DNA of 64,000 nucleotides, from the NCBI GenBank assembly GCA_003342895.1, contig PTFA01000303.1, forward strand, positions 516,435 through 580,434, in the 5' to 3' direction. The notes beneath the pieces were generated by a model that saw only the letters and a program-made list of their open reading frames with translations, had not been told where the DNA came from and did no database searches. Below are positions 1 through 13,429 of this stretch, piece by piece (the stretch's first letter is position 1; each line of letters starts with the position of its first letter). The DNA is from Casuarius casuarius (taxonomy: Eukaryota > Chordata > Aves > Casuariiformes > Casuariidae). A program made the position numbers and the translations under genes.

Positions 1-3000
1 CTGAGAGGCAACGTAAACTTGTCACTCATTTCATTTTCTAATACATTTCTAGAATTAAAAGAGGGAAGATGGCAATGCCCCTGTCGTCCTGGGTTAAAGG
101 GTGGGATTCAGCTGGTCTGCAAAGGTCAGTGCTAAGGGCTGCGATGAGCAAGGGTTTGGTTTGCACAGACGGTCTCAAACACTTGCAACGACCAAGAATC
201 ACTTGGTTCAGCCTGGCCCAGCAGACACCCAGTAGCAAAGAGTTGAGGGAGGATCCTTGTCCGTCCATGGGCAGAAGAGGGGTGGGTGGATCCACTCAGC
301 TGTTGGTAATTCCTTGTCTCTGATGTAGTTGGAGACTGTATCACGCAGAGGGTGCAGGGGCAGGATGTGGGAGGAGAGGCCTGTGGTTTGTCTCATGTTT
401 GTTGGCCTCAGAAGCAGATCCAGAAGGGATCAAAGATGGAGCCGAGAGTGAATGACAGGGAGCGTTCGATCGAGGCGTCTGACGCTGGTTGTCTTTATGT
501 GGCATTTGAGACGGCGTGGGCAGTTTGTTCAATTTTTCTCTGTAGACGCTGCTTTGTTTGGAAGGTTGTAGACACATGTCAGCGGTGATGGATAGATTTG
601 TTTGACTTCCTGTCAAATCGATGATTACTCATAGAAATCTCTTTTATTAGTTTATCATAGGAAGTTCTCTGTCATTTATCCCAGCGGAGGCTTGGCTATC
701 TGGTGTCAGTGAGCACTGCTGGTGAGAATTATTGCCGGTTTTATTGAGCTGCTGCTTCATTTTATTTTTTGACGCAGTATTTATTTTTGTCTTGATTTTT
801 ATGCTGGGAAAGGCCTGTTCCTCTTTTTGCTCTGATTGCAAATGGGGTGTTGTCTTTCCTTTCACATCCCAGTCTGATCGTGTGGAAATTTATAGGGAAT
901 AGGGAATAATAAGGAATCGCCCTAAGTACCCCGGTTTGTCCAGGTCTGTGCCTTGGCATTTATGTTCTAATAAAGGTCTTGATTTCATAGGATCTGGAAC
1001 TTATGGGTATGAATCAGCAGAAGATGGGTGATTGATGATGAGCTTTAGGAAAAAGTCATAGTTATGCATTTTCCATGTCTTCTGCACTTGGTTTTGATTT
1101 GCTTCATGCTCAGAGAGGAGGTGGAGCTCCTTATCCCTAATGTTTTCATGCTGCATCCCAAAGGATGAGCCTCTGCTGCTCAGGCAGATGGGGTGGTTTC
1201 ATCCCTGAATGCTGTTTTGTGACTGTGGGAGCTTTGGAAATGGTGATCCTGGGCCTAAAGTGCAGCTGGCAGCACAGCTTCCCTGCAGGCTTCCCTTGAT
1301 GTAGCTGGGTTAGGTCTGTAGCTCTGTGCCTGCTCAGGGTCTGGGATGGCTTTGCTGCTTGCTGGATTGCAATCTTCTCAGTCACTCACCCTGCAGAGCT
1401 GACTGACGTCTGCCCGCTGTCCTTCCCTGGAGGGCAGCAAAGTCCCCAAAGGCTGGCCAGGTTAGAAAATGAACTATTTTCATGTGGGTCTTCAGGTGGA
1501 AAAGCTGCTTTAGGATGTTCTGGGTGCGACAGCTTTGCTGATAACCGTATCCTAACATTTCTTTAAAATCTTAAGTGGGGATGGAGACGCTTTTTCAGGT
1601 GTAGCCCCTGTTTATGAGAGCTTTACAAATATTGGAAGTTTTGGTTCATTGTCTTCATCGAAAAATTCAAGGATTCATTTCACATCAACCCAAGTAATGT
1701 CTTTGCCAGAGATACTTTGAAAGAGCTGGGCAAGAAAGTGGTTTGAGATCATTGTGGAAAGGGAGTTGCTTTATAAAGCAAGTTTCAAAACTGATCTTCA
1801 AGAGGATTTTTTTTAAATAAAATCTCAGTTTGATTTAAAATATTCAAATTTCATCTGTACTTTTCTCAAGTTTCTCCCTGTGATATAAATCAATAGAAAT
1901 CAGAGTAAGTTCTCAATTTGCTTTGTCCAGAATGATTTCTTCCAGTGTCAACCTGCTGTAACTCTTCCCCACCTCTCTAGTGGGTTGAGCACATACAGAG
2001 CATTGGAGACTGCTACTCCTGCCAAGCTAATAATGTTGACCTTTGAGTTCAAGTAGGAGAGACTTACGTTTTCAGGTCAAGAGATCCTTGGCTCAGTCTC
2101 TGCAGATAAACCACACAGGGAGATGACTATATGAGAGCAGAGCTTCACTCTCTGAGCATACAAAAATCATTTCAACCACCAGTGAAGCGAAACAGCTGGG
2201 GGAATTGAGGTGGGTATGATACAGTTCTGTTGGTTCTAGTATAGTCTCTGTTCCCCCTCCTAAGTGTAAAGATTTCAGTGTGGTTGAGAGAAGCAGTTAC
2301 TCTAGGATCTTTTAAGTCAGACTGAGCTATACTTTAATATACTGGCCTCCTTTACTGGAGAAGGATCTGCAGCCTTTTCCCTGAGAAGAGGTGTAGTTGG
2401 ATGACAGGGAAGGCATTTCTGCAGCTGGGCTAGAGGGTGACTTTGAGCCCTGCTTTAGATTTGAGCTGAACAGTGCAGCTAGCTTTAGATGGACACCTGC
2501 TCATCAAGGCTGGAGCACCAAAGGCAGATGGATACTCCACCAAGTGCTTCTCATGCTTGTGTGAGTGATGCTGGTCTTTTGTGCCATCTCAGTCCTGGCT
2601 GTCTGCTGACCTTGAGCTCTACGCAGTTAGACTTGCGGGACTTGTGCCCAGTGAAGCAAACCTTGAGGGAGAACAATATCCAGCTGATAGACTGTGTCAT
2701 GGAGGTGGCCAGGCTTGGCATAAATCAAGTTGTAGGGAGAGGGAGGGAGCTGTTGAAGTCTTCAGTGCAAAGATAAAAGACCTTTTCTTAGATCAAAGAC
2801 AGTGTGGGAGAGGTACAAACTTCCTGAAAGCAAATAACAAACTGAACAGCCAGTCTCCAAACATTAGGCTTGGATTTATCTCCCTCACTGAGCCGAGGGC
2901 ATATCATATCCCTCCATCAGTAGCTAATCACTTGCTCAGGAATAGTATCCTGGCAAGAGGCAGCGATTGCCTCCCTTCTGATGGGTTACTAGAACTCTGT

Positions 3001-5340
3001 GGTAAGAAAGCAATGGCCTGTCGCCCTTCCCAGTGAAGGAATCTATTCCTTCTCTGATGCAAAGTACTACCAGAGAGAGAAATCAATTTGCACTATTATC
3101 AGGCTTTTCTACCCAGCAGTTAATGGGACCTTACATCTGATTTAATTCTCAGACAGTTCACAAATTAGTGAGAAATGCAGGGTGTAGAAGAGTTCATCCG
3201 GAGAAGGAACAGAGGTGTGGAGAAAACCTCAGGAGAGGTGCGCAGCATTTCCCAGCCCGAGGGGGGCCATTAGTTTTGCCAGCATGTAATGCAGAATGCA
3301 ATGATTGTTCCAAACAGAAATGATTTAACCTTGAATGAGAGAAACATAACCAAACAGCAACAGTGGAACAATAAAGAAATTCCATCTCTGATCTCTTGTG
3401 ACCCACGTTCTGCTCAAACGGTTCAGATGTCACTGATACATTATTTTCATGAGTGACTGTAAGTGCATTATGCATGAGTGTGTGGCCACTGGTGAATAAA
3501 CTGAGCATTCTTCAAGGGAGCGTATATAATCTATTTGATTTCACGAGGCTGGACTGTGCTCTCTTATTTTGAAGAATCGTTGCTGCTTGGCAGAAGAGCG
3601 TGATTGTGCCTATATGCGTCTGGTACAGAAAGGGATTTGTCACGCGGTCCCCTGTGGATATGGATTGTTACAGCCCCCAACAAAAGGATTCACTCTTCAG
3701 CTTAAGTGGTAGTAGTTTGGCTGTCTATGTACCAGGTTTGTTTTTGGTGCATCAGTTTGGATTGAAGCTGTCAAACACATACATCTCCAGCTCTTGGTGT
3801 GTACTTAGGCAGCATGTCAGGTGATGACAGTGGCTATTGCTACCGCAGCTGCTAGAGTGGAAAAGAGCGGGTAGATCACATTAAAATAGGATAATTCAAA
3901 TGCATCTTACATATCTGAAAAGGCCACATGTGCTCCTACCACACTGATTTGGGAAAGCAGGACATCTTGCAAGCTAGGGATGGGAGAAGAATGGCCTCAG
4001 TGGCAGACTGAACACGAGCTGGAACCTCCCTTGTGCTGTTTGGCTTTCTGAGCACGCGGTCGGACATTTCTGGAGTTTCAAACTCCTGCCCTACAGGCAG
4101 TCACTGTAGCTTCGTGACTTGTTGCTGTTCGGAAGAAGCAGGTGGTAGAGAGACGTCCCTGTTCATTGCTCGGATTTTTTGTTGTCCTAGAAGGATGTAA
4201 TAAAGTAGCTGTATTCACCCAGAAATAGGCTTAGAGGCCCAGCAGGATCCAGTGTCTGATGGGATGTATTTCAGGGTCCCATTGCCCAAAGAGGAGCTGG
4301 GTGTAGGGGTGTATCGAGGGCATGTGCCAAGGAGACCTGGAGTAAGTCTCAGTGGCCAGTATATAGGTGTGTGTTGAAGCACAGAGGATTTAGCAGCTCT
4401 ATTTGCAGTGGAGAGGTGTTCAGTGAGAAATAAGGATGCATCAGGCTCTTCCAGAGCTGGAAGATGGATATGATTTCTCTCGCGTAAACAGCCCAAAGTT
4501 CAGGTTTCCCTCCTGCTCTGTGGAGGGGTTAGGATACTCCCAAGTCATTGAATTTGTCATTTAAACTTACGTTGTATTTGGGGGGAGGGGGCTCATGACA
4601 AATCTTTTTTTTTAATTCTTTGTGCTCAAACTTCCACTCTTCATGGTGGCTTTATTTTATCACAGGGGTCACCTGCCGGCTATGCTTCCATAAAAATGTG
4701 GGCCTGCCGCAGTGATGCTTATGTATCGGCCATGCGGCCTGAGCATGCTCTGAGGGCTGCTGAAGGCTTTTTTGCACTGGTAATGCAAAGATGGTCTTTT
4801 TATTAGCCCTCATTAATATCTGGTTGTTACCCTGTGTAGAGCTCCTTTCCCCCCTTTTTTGGACTCTCCGTGTACTTCCCCCTCAAACACAGGTGCCTCT
4901 GGCCTCTCTCTGTCTCATGGACCAGAATGTAGTGCCCGAGTGTTTTTGTCTGTGTTCCCGGGATCTGGACGCCTGCGTTACTGGCCTGTGGGAGCTCTGA
5001 TACGCGGTAGGAACAGCCTCCTTGAAATAAAGCATGTTTGTTCATTAGGTGAAACAATACATCAGAGAGAAAGGGAATTTTAAACAACAAAAGGCCCATG
5101 GCATGTTTTACCTCATCTAATCGTGCAAGCTATGTGTGATAGGCTTTTCTCTTCCCTTAGAGCTTACATTCTCCTAACAAAGCTCAAATTCCCCTCCTGG
5201 GCTTTTTTCTGCTTTCCCTGATCCCTTCCTCGCTTGGCTGTAGTGCTTCCTAGGAGCATGCAGGCAGTGTCAGGCCAAATCATTAAGGGAATAAAAAGAA
5301 AAGGTGAAGTGGGTCTGTGTTTGGCTAGGGAATCTCAGAA
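1..5340. other. No gene recognised
   Basis: No open frame here resembles a known protein, and none shows paired splice signals around a plausible exon. The longest frame, about 151 codons at 2581-3036, looks like chance. I see no interspersed repeat that I can name. The stretch at 1801-1860 is A/T-rich. The simplest reading is intergenic or intronic DNA. Confidence 0.5.
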
Positions 5341-5375
5341 ACCAGACAACGCATCAACATCTCTGTAGTTTGTAG

Positions 5376-5440
5376 CCCCAAGGGACTCCCTCCCCCCCAT
5401 CCCCCCCAGAAATTGGTTAGGGTTTTTTTTTTTTTTTTTT
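5376..5440. repeat. C-run cluster followed by an 18-nt T tract
   Basis: Four cytosine runs lie close together: CCCC at 5376-5379, CCC at 5388-5390, and seven Cs each at 5392-5398 and 5401-5407. An uninterrupted T tract follows at 5423-5440. The minus strand therefore carries four G-runs with short loops, compatible with a G-quadruplex. The T tract read on the minus strand is poly-A, but no retrocopy body is recognisable beside it. Confidence 0.7.
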
Positions 5441-7601
5441 AAATTATGTATAGACTTCAAGCTACCTAAGAAAAAATAAGCCAAGGATCTGGAATTGTTT
5501 GCCTTGGCGCTCTCTTTCCACTGTGCTGAAGCAGACCCTGGTAGGCAGTGTTTGTGAAGAGCATGCTCTCTCCTTGATGTGGGACCTGTTTGGAGGTGAA
5601 CTTTGCATTCGCAGGACAGGCAAACCTGGGAAATGGCAGTTGCACAGGCGGTCTGAATTCTCCCACAGCCCCGCTGCACAAACTCACTGCTCCGTGACGT
5701 GTAGTCCCCAAGCACGGTTCTGTTTAAAGCCAACAGCAAGTGCTTCACAGATGGCCACGTATAAAAGCACAGGATGCCCTCCCCTGCCTTCAGATTGGAA
5801 GTACTTACAAATTCACTGGATGCCACTGTTACAAAGCTATGGGAAGAAGCGTATTTCAATCTATACTTAGCAGAAGGCCTGATTTCTTAGTCAAAAGGGC
5901 AAAGCACAGCGTCAGATAATGAAAATCGGCGCTGCTCCAGCCATTTCAAGGAACTTTGTGGCTTTAGAGCTGATTTGCACTCTGTGGGCAAATCAGTCCC
6001 AGAGTGTTTTTGTGAGAGGTTTGTGTTGAATACTAACTAAAGAGTTGAACTTTCTAGAGGATTTTTCCCCATTATCTCAAAAACCTGCCCCATGCCTTTG
6101 GGATGCATCTTAAGTAATCGACTAGTAGAGGCCCCAAAGCAGAGTGCTTCTTTGGTTAAGTAAAAAATCAGTAAGTAAACCTATCATATAGATGTTCTTA
6201 AGTCACAGCTGCAGTGAATTGGAGGTTGCAGCCCAGAGGCAGATGGAGTGGAAGACTAGAGTTATATTAAAAAAAAAGAGTATTTCGGTACTGGTTATGG
6301 TTGTCTTGTTGGTCCATCCTGCAGAGAGAGTCAGAGGGATACACACAACTAGACTGTGTGACTTCTGATTGCCAAGGGGTGCTGAGCAGCATCCGCTCTT
6401 GATCCTGTTTCCTTTAGGAGCAGAGACATGGGGGGGAAGAGGTATATGTTTCTGAACATCTGATCCCTTCCACCAACTTTAGGTTCTACTAAATTAGTTT
6501 CTGCTCATGAAACTGGGAAAAATAAAAAGCAGTACTGTTTTCTCCCCTTATCTGAAAAAATGCTGCTCTGACTTTCCAAAATCTGATAACCTGGCTGCAT
6601 TTATGTTTCTGCTGAAAAGAAACAGGTTGTTGCAGAGAATTGGGAGAATTATTCTGTAGGCATATAGAATATTTGCAAACCCAAAATGTCACACATCATC
6701 CTAATGTCAAAAAGTGTGAAGCTCTGGCGCCTGATACTCTATCAGCTTGTGTCTGCTGTCCCCCCGGAGCTTGTATTCCTAAACAAAGCACTCGGATTTG
6801 CAGCAGTTTGTGCCAGGCAGGGCTCTGAAATAAAGGCCAGGTGACAGGTCCACCTTTTACTTTATAACCCCAAGCCATGTCATTGCTGTCCAGTAGATGC
6901 CAGATCTCCAGAGCAAGTAAGCAGGGTGGCATTCTTCAGCAGCTTGTGCTATTTCACAGCAAGCTTTTACATTTTAGGGCGTTTTATGTTCACTTTCTGG
7001 GATAGAAACACAGGACTAATTAAATCAGGAACCTAAGCGGTTTTGCCTCTGTGTGTTGGAGTCTGCTAGTGGTGAATGATAGTCTTCCACTCCCGAGACT
7101 GCAAAGTGCTGATGGAGAACAAAGTCAGAGCTATGGTATTCCCATATCATCACAAGAAACAAAACAGCTTGCTAAAATGCTGCGCATCCAGTGTGCAGAG
7201 CGCTGGACAAAGCTCTGCTGTTTGCTGGCCTGAGACAACTCCCTTCATCCGCCTCTTTCCCCTCTCAGCCTTTGTCTTATCCGTTCTCTTGTACGTGCTC
7301 TGGTGTAGGAATTATCTCTTTATTATGTATGTTCATGCAGAACGATGAGTCTTTGATCTCAGCAGCTACATCCTGTATTACAGCAGTAGGAGTATTTAAT
7401 AATAATAGCAAGAATCCGATTATTAACTTTAAACTTCTATACATATGTGCTTTGCTAAGATGCATCCAATCCCTGTCTGGTTCCTGAGACAGTATGTTTG
7501 CATTGGGAGTGCAAATGAGCCTCTTGTCCTGTTTAGAAAGCCCCTGTCTCACTGGATCAATTGGCTAAAGCTACAGAAATTGAGTTTCTTGTGCCCCCCC
7601 C
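5441..7601. other. No gene recognised
   Basis: Open frames are short and overlap on both strands. At 7190-7430 there are loose resemblances to old repeat tails (runs of AATAAT near 7400), which I do not consider good enough to name. No RNA gene or regulatory element stands out. Confidence 0.45.
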
Positions 7602-7626
7602 NNNNNNNNNNNNNNNNNNNNNNNNN
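7602..7626. other. Assembly gap of 25 Ns in a C homopolymer
   Basis: Twenty-five undetermined bases are flanked on the left by eight Cs (7594-7601) and on the right by four Cs (7627-7630). The missing sequence is probably more C-rich DNA that the sequencing chemistry could not cross. The frame running through it encodes nothing meaningful. Confidence 0.95.
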
Positions 7627-7630
7627 CCCC

Positions 7631-9627
7631 AATCCATTTAGTCTCCTGCACAGTTCTGTAACAACCTACTGCAACTAGGGGACAAGCGCGTATGTCTGGA
7701 GGACAGGAGCCCTCTAAGCTAGTGCTGCTGCTGAGGACGAACATGGCACTAAGTTCTTACACCGCGGCCTGAGTTGCAGGTGCTTTAAGGATGCGGATAC
7801 TGTGTGAGCTGGGCATAGTCTTGGGAGCCCTGTGTTTTCAGGGGCATTGGTAGAAATGCCAGTCAACGCTGTCTTTCACAAGCCTTAATCGATGTAGGAG
7901 CTACCTCCCCATTCGTATTGAGATGAAGGGCTGTCTGACCTGGCGACAACGGAGAGAAGGCGAAGGCGACAGGAGAGAAGAGACAGCTTTTTTCATGTGA
8001 TGAAGTCAGTATATATGCACTTCCCTTTCACAAAAGCCGAAACCCCTCGCCTTGCTCACTGGGCTGAGCACCTATAGCATTGTATTCTCGCCTCGATTCT
8101 TTCAGCTAATGTTTCTGTGGACTCAGGGGTGTTACCTGGTTCGCCTGAATGCCTGGCACAATGTCCGTGAGCCCAAAGGATGCGTGGCTTTGTTTTCTTT
8201 GTGAAAGAAATCATCAGCATCTTGTACTGCTGATTTTGTAAGTGAGCCTGACACAGCTCATTTTCTCGCTGTGCCTTTGCCTTTTAATTTGGGGGGATGT
8301 ACCTTTTCCGGGCAGAATGTCAGATTCAGTTCATTTTCTATATCTGTAGGGAGAGGGGACAAAAAGGGACATTCAGAGGGTTTACTGCATGTATTAATTG
8401 TCCTCAGTTCAAAACACTGTAGTCTCTTTCTGCCTGATATTCCTATTTTTCCATAACTCATATTGGGTGCGGGTTTGAAAGAGGTTTGTATTTGAAACAA
8501 TATGGATTTCTTTAATTGTAGTATTTTAAAGCTAGAAAACAATGTTCAGCCTGTTGTCTGAAGCTAAAATGGCACAATGTTATAGTCATCAGTCAGTTGA
8601 ACTTCGTGCTGTAGACCCACAGATTAATGAAGTTGCATGTATTTCTTGGGCTGGTTAAAACATTGTCTGGAAGATCCTGTATCAGAACCTGTCCTCCACT
8701 CATCATAAACCCAAACCGCCGAAGCAGGAAAATGCTTCTGCACATAGATGAACAGGGTTGGGTCATTCCCAGCTCTTTCTCCATTGATCCTATTATAAGG
8801 CAAGCGTGGTCCTGGATACCGAGCAATATTTCATGCTGGGGCTCTGTGGTCTAGCATATTGATTCTCAAGGCTGTCAGCTCGTGTTCCGTCCAAGCTTAA
8901 GGTCCCAGGTGGAATGTGTTTTGTGATTTCAGCCCTGTTCCTGATGGATGCTGGCTCATAGCAGGATAAAAGCATATTCTCAACTTAGTGGAACATGATT
9001 CAAGTTTCAGGTTTTTAAAGCTATTTAGATAAATGAAGCACTTCAGCCCAAAGGAAGTTGAAACAGTCTTTTGACAGCAGTCCTAGGGTCAGAGCAAGAG
9101 TCCTGTTCCATCCGAGCTGCATCCTAGCAAGCGAAACAACGTATTTCCCAGAGAAAATAACTAACCTGTTAATGACTCAGAAAGGAACAGTGGGAGATTG
9201 CTCTGCGTTTGATGTGCGAGTTTGGTTCCTTTTTTCCCTCCTTCTTTTTTCCCCTCCAGTGATTCTCATCTGTTCTTGTAATTCTCCTCAAGGCATTTCC
9301 ATGTTCAGTGATTCTTGGTTACTACAACGGCTGGGTTCGGGGTGACTGCTCTTCCGTTTTAGGTGAAAGTGGATGGGAAAACAGTGTCTGCCTGGAGCCA
9401 AGCACCTCTCTTGGACATAAATACTCAGAAAAAGGACACCCTCTGTTTATTCTGAGTGCCGTCCCTGGGGGGAGTAGCCATTTCAGCATGCGTGAGCCTG
9501 TCAGCAGTAGGCTTGACAGCTCAAAGTGGGATTCTCACAGTCCCTCAACTCAGGGATCAGGAGAGAAAGTCTTGCCCCAGGCTGCTATGCTTTGAGCTGC
9601 TCCCTGGCTCTTGCTCCTTATGAACTG
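7631..9627. other. No gene recognised
   Basis: The region is of mixed composition, with short overlapping frames on both strands. I see no repeat or RNA gene that I can support. A short pyrimidine-rich stretch lies near 9228-9258 but is not followed by a recognisable exon. Confidence 0.45.
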
Positions 9628-9722
9628 TCCCCATCTCCCAGGTTAACAGCCAGCAAGATTTGGTAACTCCCAAGCTGTAACGAGTGGGCAAGTAAGGGAG
9701 GAGCTGGGATTCTGTCCCAACG
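9628..9722 (-). mobile_element. Old MIR-type SINE fragment, reversed
   Basis: Read on the plus strand, the segment near 9663-9720 resembles the reverse complement of an amniote MIR element: a 'gtaactcccaagctgtaac' stretch, then a GGGCAAG, then GAGCTGGGATTCTG followed by CCCAA. MIR copies show the related order of a 'cccaaggtcac' block, an 'agtcagtggcagagctggg' block and 'cccag'. It is degenerate and short. The alternative is chance similarity in GC-moderate DNA. Confidence 0.35.
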
Positions 9723-10301
9723 GAGCTACATCTAAAATAGCTTTCTTGGCCATTGCGGTCCAAGGCTACTGTTCACATCACCCCCATCTCTGCTGGCATC
9801 TTGCCAAGCTCAAGTTTACCTGCTCGATACCCATAGTTCTCCCCCAAGAACATACAGAGTCCCCATGTCTGCATCTCATTCCTCCTTGTGCTGGTTAGCC
9901 CTGACCTAAATCCAGCCTCCTCCTTGCTCTAGTCTAGACAGCCTCCATGGGGAGCAGCTCTGCCCAGCCCTTGCTTGCGCCATTTCTTCTAGCTGTTGTT
10001 TCTTCGGCTTTCCTTGAACGATCAAAACAGGATTGCCCCCTCTCCTCTCGCCCAAATGAGACCCTTTGAGCTGAGCCCCCTTCCCTGCTGCAGTGCAGTG
10101 TATTGTTTCCGCAGCGTGTGCCTCTGAGCCACGGTGGCATCCGTGCTCCTGCTACAAAGGCAGACATCTAAAGCCAATCAGAGCACGTCCAATAGGATTT
10201 GTGGTGTTTCCAACACCCATGTGTTATTGACCCCTCTCCCTTCTTTCAAGTGTGGCCAGGGCTTTATCTGTTGGTAATAGGGAGAATTAATAATTTCCTT
10301 T

Positions 10302-10334
10302 AAAAAAAAAAAAAAAAAAAACTAAAAAAAAAAA
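10302..10334 (+). repeat. Poly-A tract, interrupted
   Basis: Twenty As (10302-10321), then CT, then eleven more As (10324-10334). T-rich DNA follows. No polyadenylation signal or retrocopy body is evident immediately upstream, so this could be a simple homopolymer or the eroded tail of an unrecognised retroposon. Confidence 0.8.
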
Positions 10335-12635
10335 CCCCGTCTTTTTATTTATTTTTTTATGTAAAAAAGCAAGTAAAAGACATAACAAAGTTGTTAAAAG
10401 TTCAAAAGAAATGCTAATCCCTGTAATGTGGACTAATCAACTTTTATCCAGACAATCCCCTTGTATCTCTCAGGCCTTACTGTGGTTAAGGATTCCCACA
10501 GGCAAGCGCTGGGCTTTAACTCCTTCAGCACTGCCTTACTGCCTACAGTTACTCTGCCTGGAGTGAAACTCTCTCATCCTCACTCTGAAATAGTCTGACA
10601 TGTTGTTGGACTCGGAACAGCTTCAGATGTGCTTGTACTTTCCTGGCTAATTTGTTAAATAGATGTGGAAACACAAAGTCCTTTTCTCTTAGAGGGCTGA
10701 ACCATCACAATGCGAAGGGCTTTAATGGAGCTGCTCCAACTTCAGTGGCATTAACACCTGGGGATAAAAGTACATGGGTCTAGGCAGGATATGTGTAAGT
10801 GAGCAATTTCTCTGTGCGATTGCCCTGGAAACTACTTCTCCTGCTGCAAATCCCTGGTGCTTAAGGTATACTGCCCCGTGGTGTCAGCCACCTTGAGCCT
10901 GTGTTTGCTGGGTGCCTGTTTCTGCCTTCTGCTAGTCCTGCGTGTGTCCACATCCTGGGGAAGGATAGACACTTCCCCAAAGCAGAAATGATTTCTTCCT
11001 TTGGCAAAGGTGATGATATTTGAAGAGCTCATCTTCATACAAATATCCCAAGGTATTGGTTGTACCTCACATTAATCAACGTTCAGGTTTTGTTGGTCTC
11101 AGGCCTGCAAAAACAAGTAGGTTCTGGCTTCAAAAACCCATGGAGGGAAAGTTTTTAGCAATCTTGTATCTTGGAGTAGTAGGTATTGATTAGGCTTTGC
11201 AAGTGATTCTTTGGTGCTTTCGATACTATATTAATACCTCAGGATGATTTGTGTATTGGAAACAGACTTCTGCAGCTGCAGAGCTAAAAACAGGAGATGG
11301 TCTCGTTCGGAAGGGAGAAGCCATGAGGAATGGCAGCTGCAGGGCCAGATGTGTTGTGCTCACAAAACTGCTGCCAGAGGTAGACAAGGAGCCGCACTTT
11401 TAGGCCTATTAGCAGTTGTTACAGTAAAGCATTCTGCTTCATTTTCATTTGGGGGAGTAGGATGTAATTTAATTATTCTTTACTGACATAGGAGCTTAGA
11501 GATTTACCTTGCCAAATCCCCTTCATCATTCTTATAATTACACTGGTCAAACCCAAAGTTACGAGCGTCAGCCACTGCAGCCTAAATGAAATTTGCCATG
11601 GCTCTTCTGGAATTGGAGTCTACTTAGCATAACGGATAATAAATCATACTTCCACCAGCGTAGTAGCCAAGGCTGCAGGCATTTTTGAGCTGTCCAGTTT
11701 TCCCTGGTAACAACAGACCCTGTTTTTGGGTTTTGCTTGCTTGTTGAGGTTTGCTGGGCTCATATGGTCAGTGGTGTGCAGACAGAAGGGCCCAAGGAGC
11801 TTGCGCGTGTAAACCTGGTGCTTGTCTTTCAAAAATAAGGAGAGAGACTTGCTTCTCTTTTTCCCAAGCTGGGTGATAGGGAGTGGTGGTTTCTGCTGCC
11901 CAGAAATCTGCAGCTGCTGCAGAAAAAAGAGCTTACTGTTAGGGCTGTGCGGACAGAGGAGCAGCTGAGCTGGTGTCCTTGAACCAATGAACATCCAGTG
12001 ATATTCCAGCCTTTTGCCTCAAGATTGGTTGGGAATAGAGTTTCCCCACCATGTCTCCTCAGTGTACTGATCTGCTTGTGATTCACTGCTGCTAGCTGCA
12101 TGCAAACCGTAGTCCAGTGGTACAACGTGCGAAGCAAAGCAAGGTGCATTTTCACCCTGGCTCAAATCCAGCAGCTGGATTCCAGCAGGTGTAGCCATGC
12201 TTCTTCCCGCGTTGTTTCCAAAGGAGAAAAGGTTGCTGTGGAATGAAACCCAAATCCCATTTCACACACAACCAGTAAGATCTGCCAGACTGTAGGGAGC
12301 ATCTTTCATCTCCCTGGGGGCAGGAGGCTGGTTGGATTGTGTTTGTCTTTGGAAGCATGTCACCTCAAATCAGAGTGGACAGAAGAAGAAAAGTGAGGGG
12401 TGAAGGAGAGGAGGGGCAAATGCTACCTTTGACCAGACATGCTGCATGTCACCAGCAAGTGGGTTGCCACTTAAAGAGCCCCTCCCCACTCTCAGCCATC
12501 CCAGCCCTGAACATCTTACAATTTCATGGTGGCTTCTCCAAACAGACTGTGACAGAAATCCAGTCAGGAGCTAAGCAGCTTCCCTTGAAAGCTGGGATAA
12601 ACTGAAAGAAACAGAGCTTTCTCAATGAAAAGCTT
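10335..12635. other. No gene recognised
   Basis: This stretch has mixed composition and only short frames on both strands. Two overlapping minus-strand frames at 11644-12155 show no family resemblance. No repeat family is recognisable. Confidence 0.45.
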
Positions 12636-12660
12636 AAAAAAAAAAAAAAAAAAAAAAAAA
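12636..12660 (+). repeat. Poly-A tract of 25 nt
   Basis: An uninterrupted run of 25 As. I looked for a retroposed gene or SINE body upstream (12300-12635) and for a matching target-site duplication of the following GATGATTTT, and found neither. It is best left as a simple A tract. Confidence 0.85.
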
Positions 12661-13429
12661 GATGATTTTCTGATTTAACGTTTCCTTAAATATTTTGTAA
12701 ATAGTTTTGGAAAACACTCAAAGCGATATTTTATGGGTATGTTGAATTGCACTTTCTGAAGTAATTTTAGGGTTTTTAAATCTTCTCTTTGAAGATGTCT
12801 GGGCATTTTCTAAAATGATTTCCACTGCCTGAAGTGATTTAGGGGTTAACAGGTTAATTAAATGTTGGAGCAACTCACTGAGGTGTGAGCTTGGCTTTTC
12901 CATCACTTGGTCTTTGAAAATCAAGATCGGAAATCATGCAGGAGTCCCTGGATAGCCTTCCCTGGCCGATGTAGCGTGGAGGAGATGGAGAGGAGGATTA
13001 GATAGGATTATTGTAGTGGACACTTCTTGCCGTACGCTCTCTGGAAGCATTCTTAGGGGAGATGCCTAAATACCTATCAATTACCATCCCTTCCCTGCGC
13101 GGATTCTCCCTCTTGGGTGAAGCCTCGGTGTTGATGCTTACAGGCAAAGCCCCGCATTGATCTGTTCTGCACAGTGTTGCTATCTGCGTGCACTCTTGCA
13201 CGTGGACCTCATCAGAGGAGAAAGCTGCCTTCGGTGACATTGCCTTTGTCTTCATGCTTTACAGCCCACCACCACGAAATGGTGCAGTGATGGTGGGCAG
13301 CAGGAAGGCAGAAGATGCTTATTAGAAGACCCCATATTCTGGGATCTAGAGAAACTGGCACTATCTGGGGTGGTCAAGGCCACGTGTGAGCCTCATAAGC
13401 CCCCATGCTGAAAGTCAAGATCAAGCAGA

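Noticed and set aside
5335..5859. 174-codon minus-strand frame
   Set aside because: Part of it is a lysine run produced by reading the T tract at 5423-5440 backwards, which points to spurious translation.
7190..7430. Possible L2/L3 repeat
   Set aside because: Only short scattered similarities, and the order of blocks did not hold.
12300..12660. Processed pseudogene ending in the 25-nt poly-A
   Set aside because: No polyadenylation signal, no protein resemblance upstream, and no target-site duplication found.
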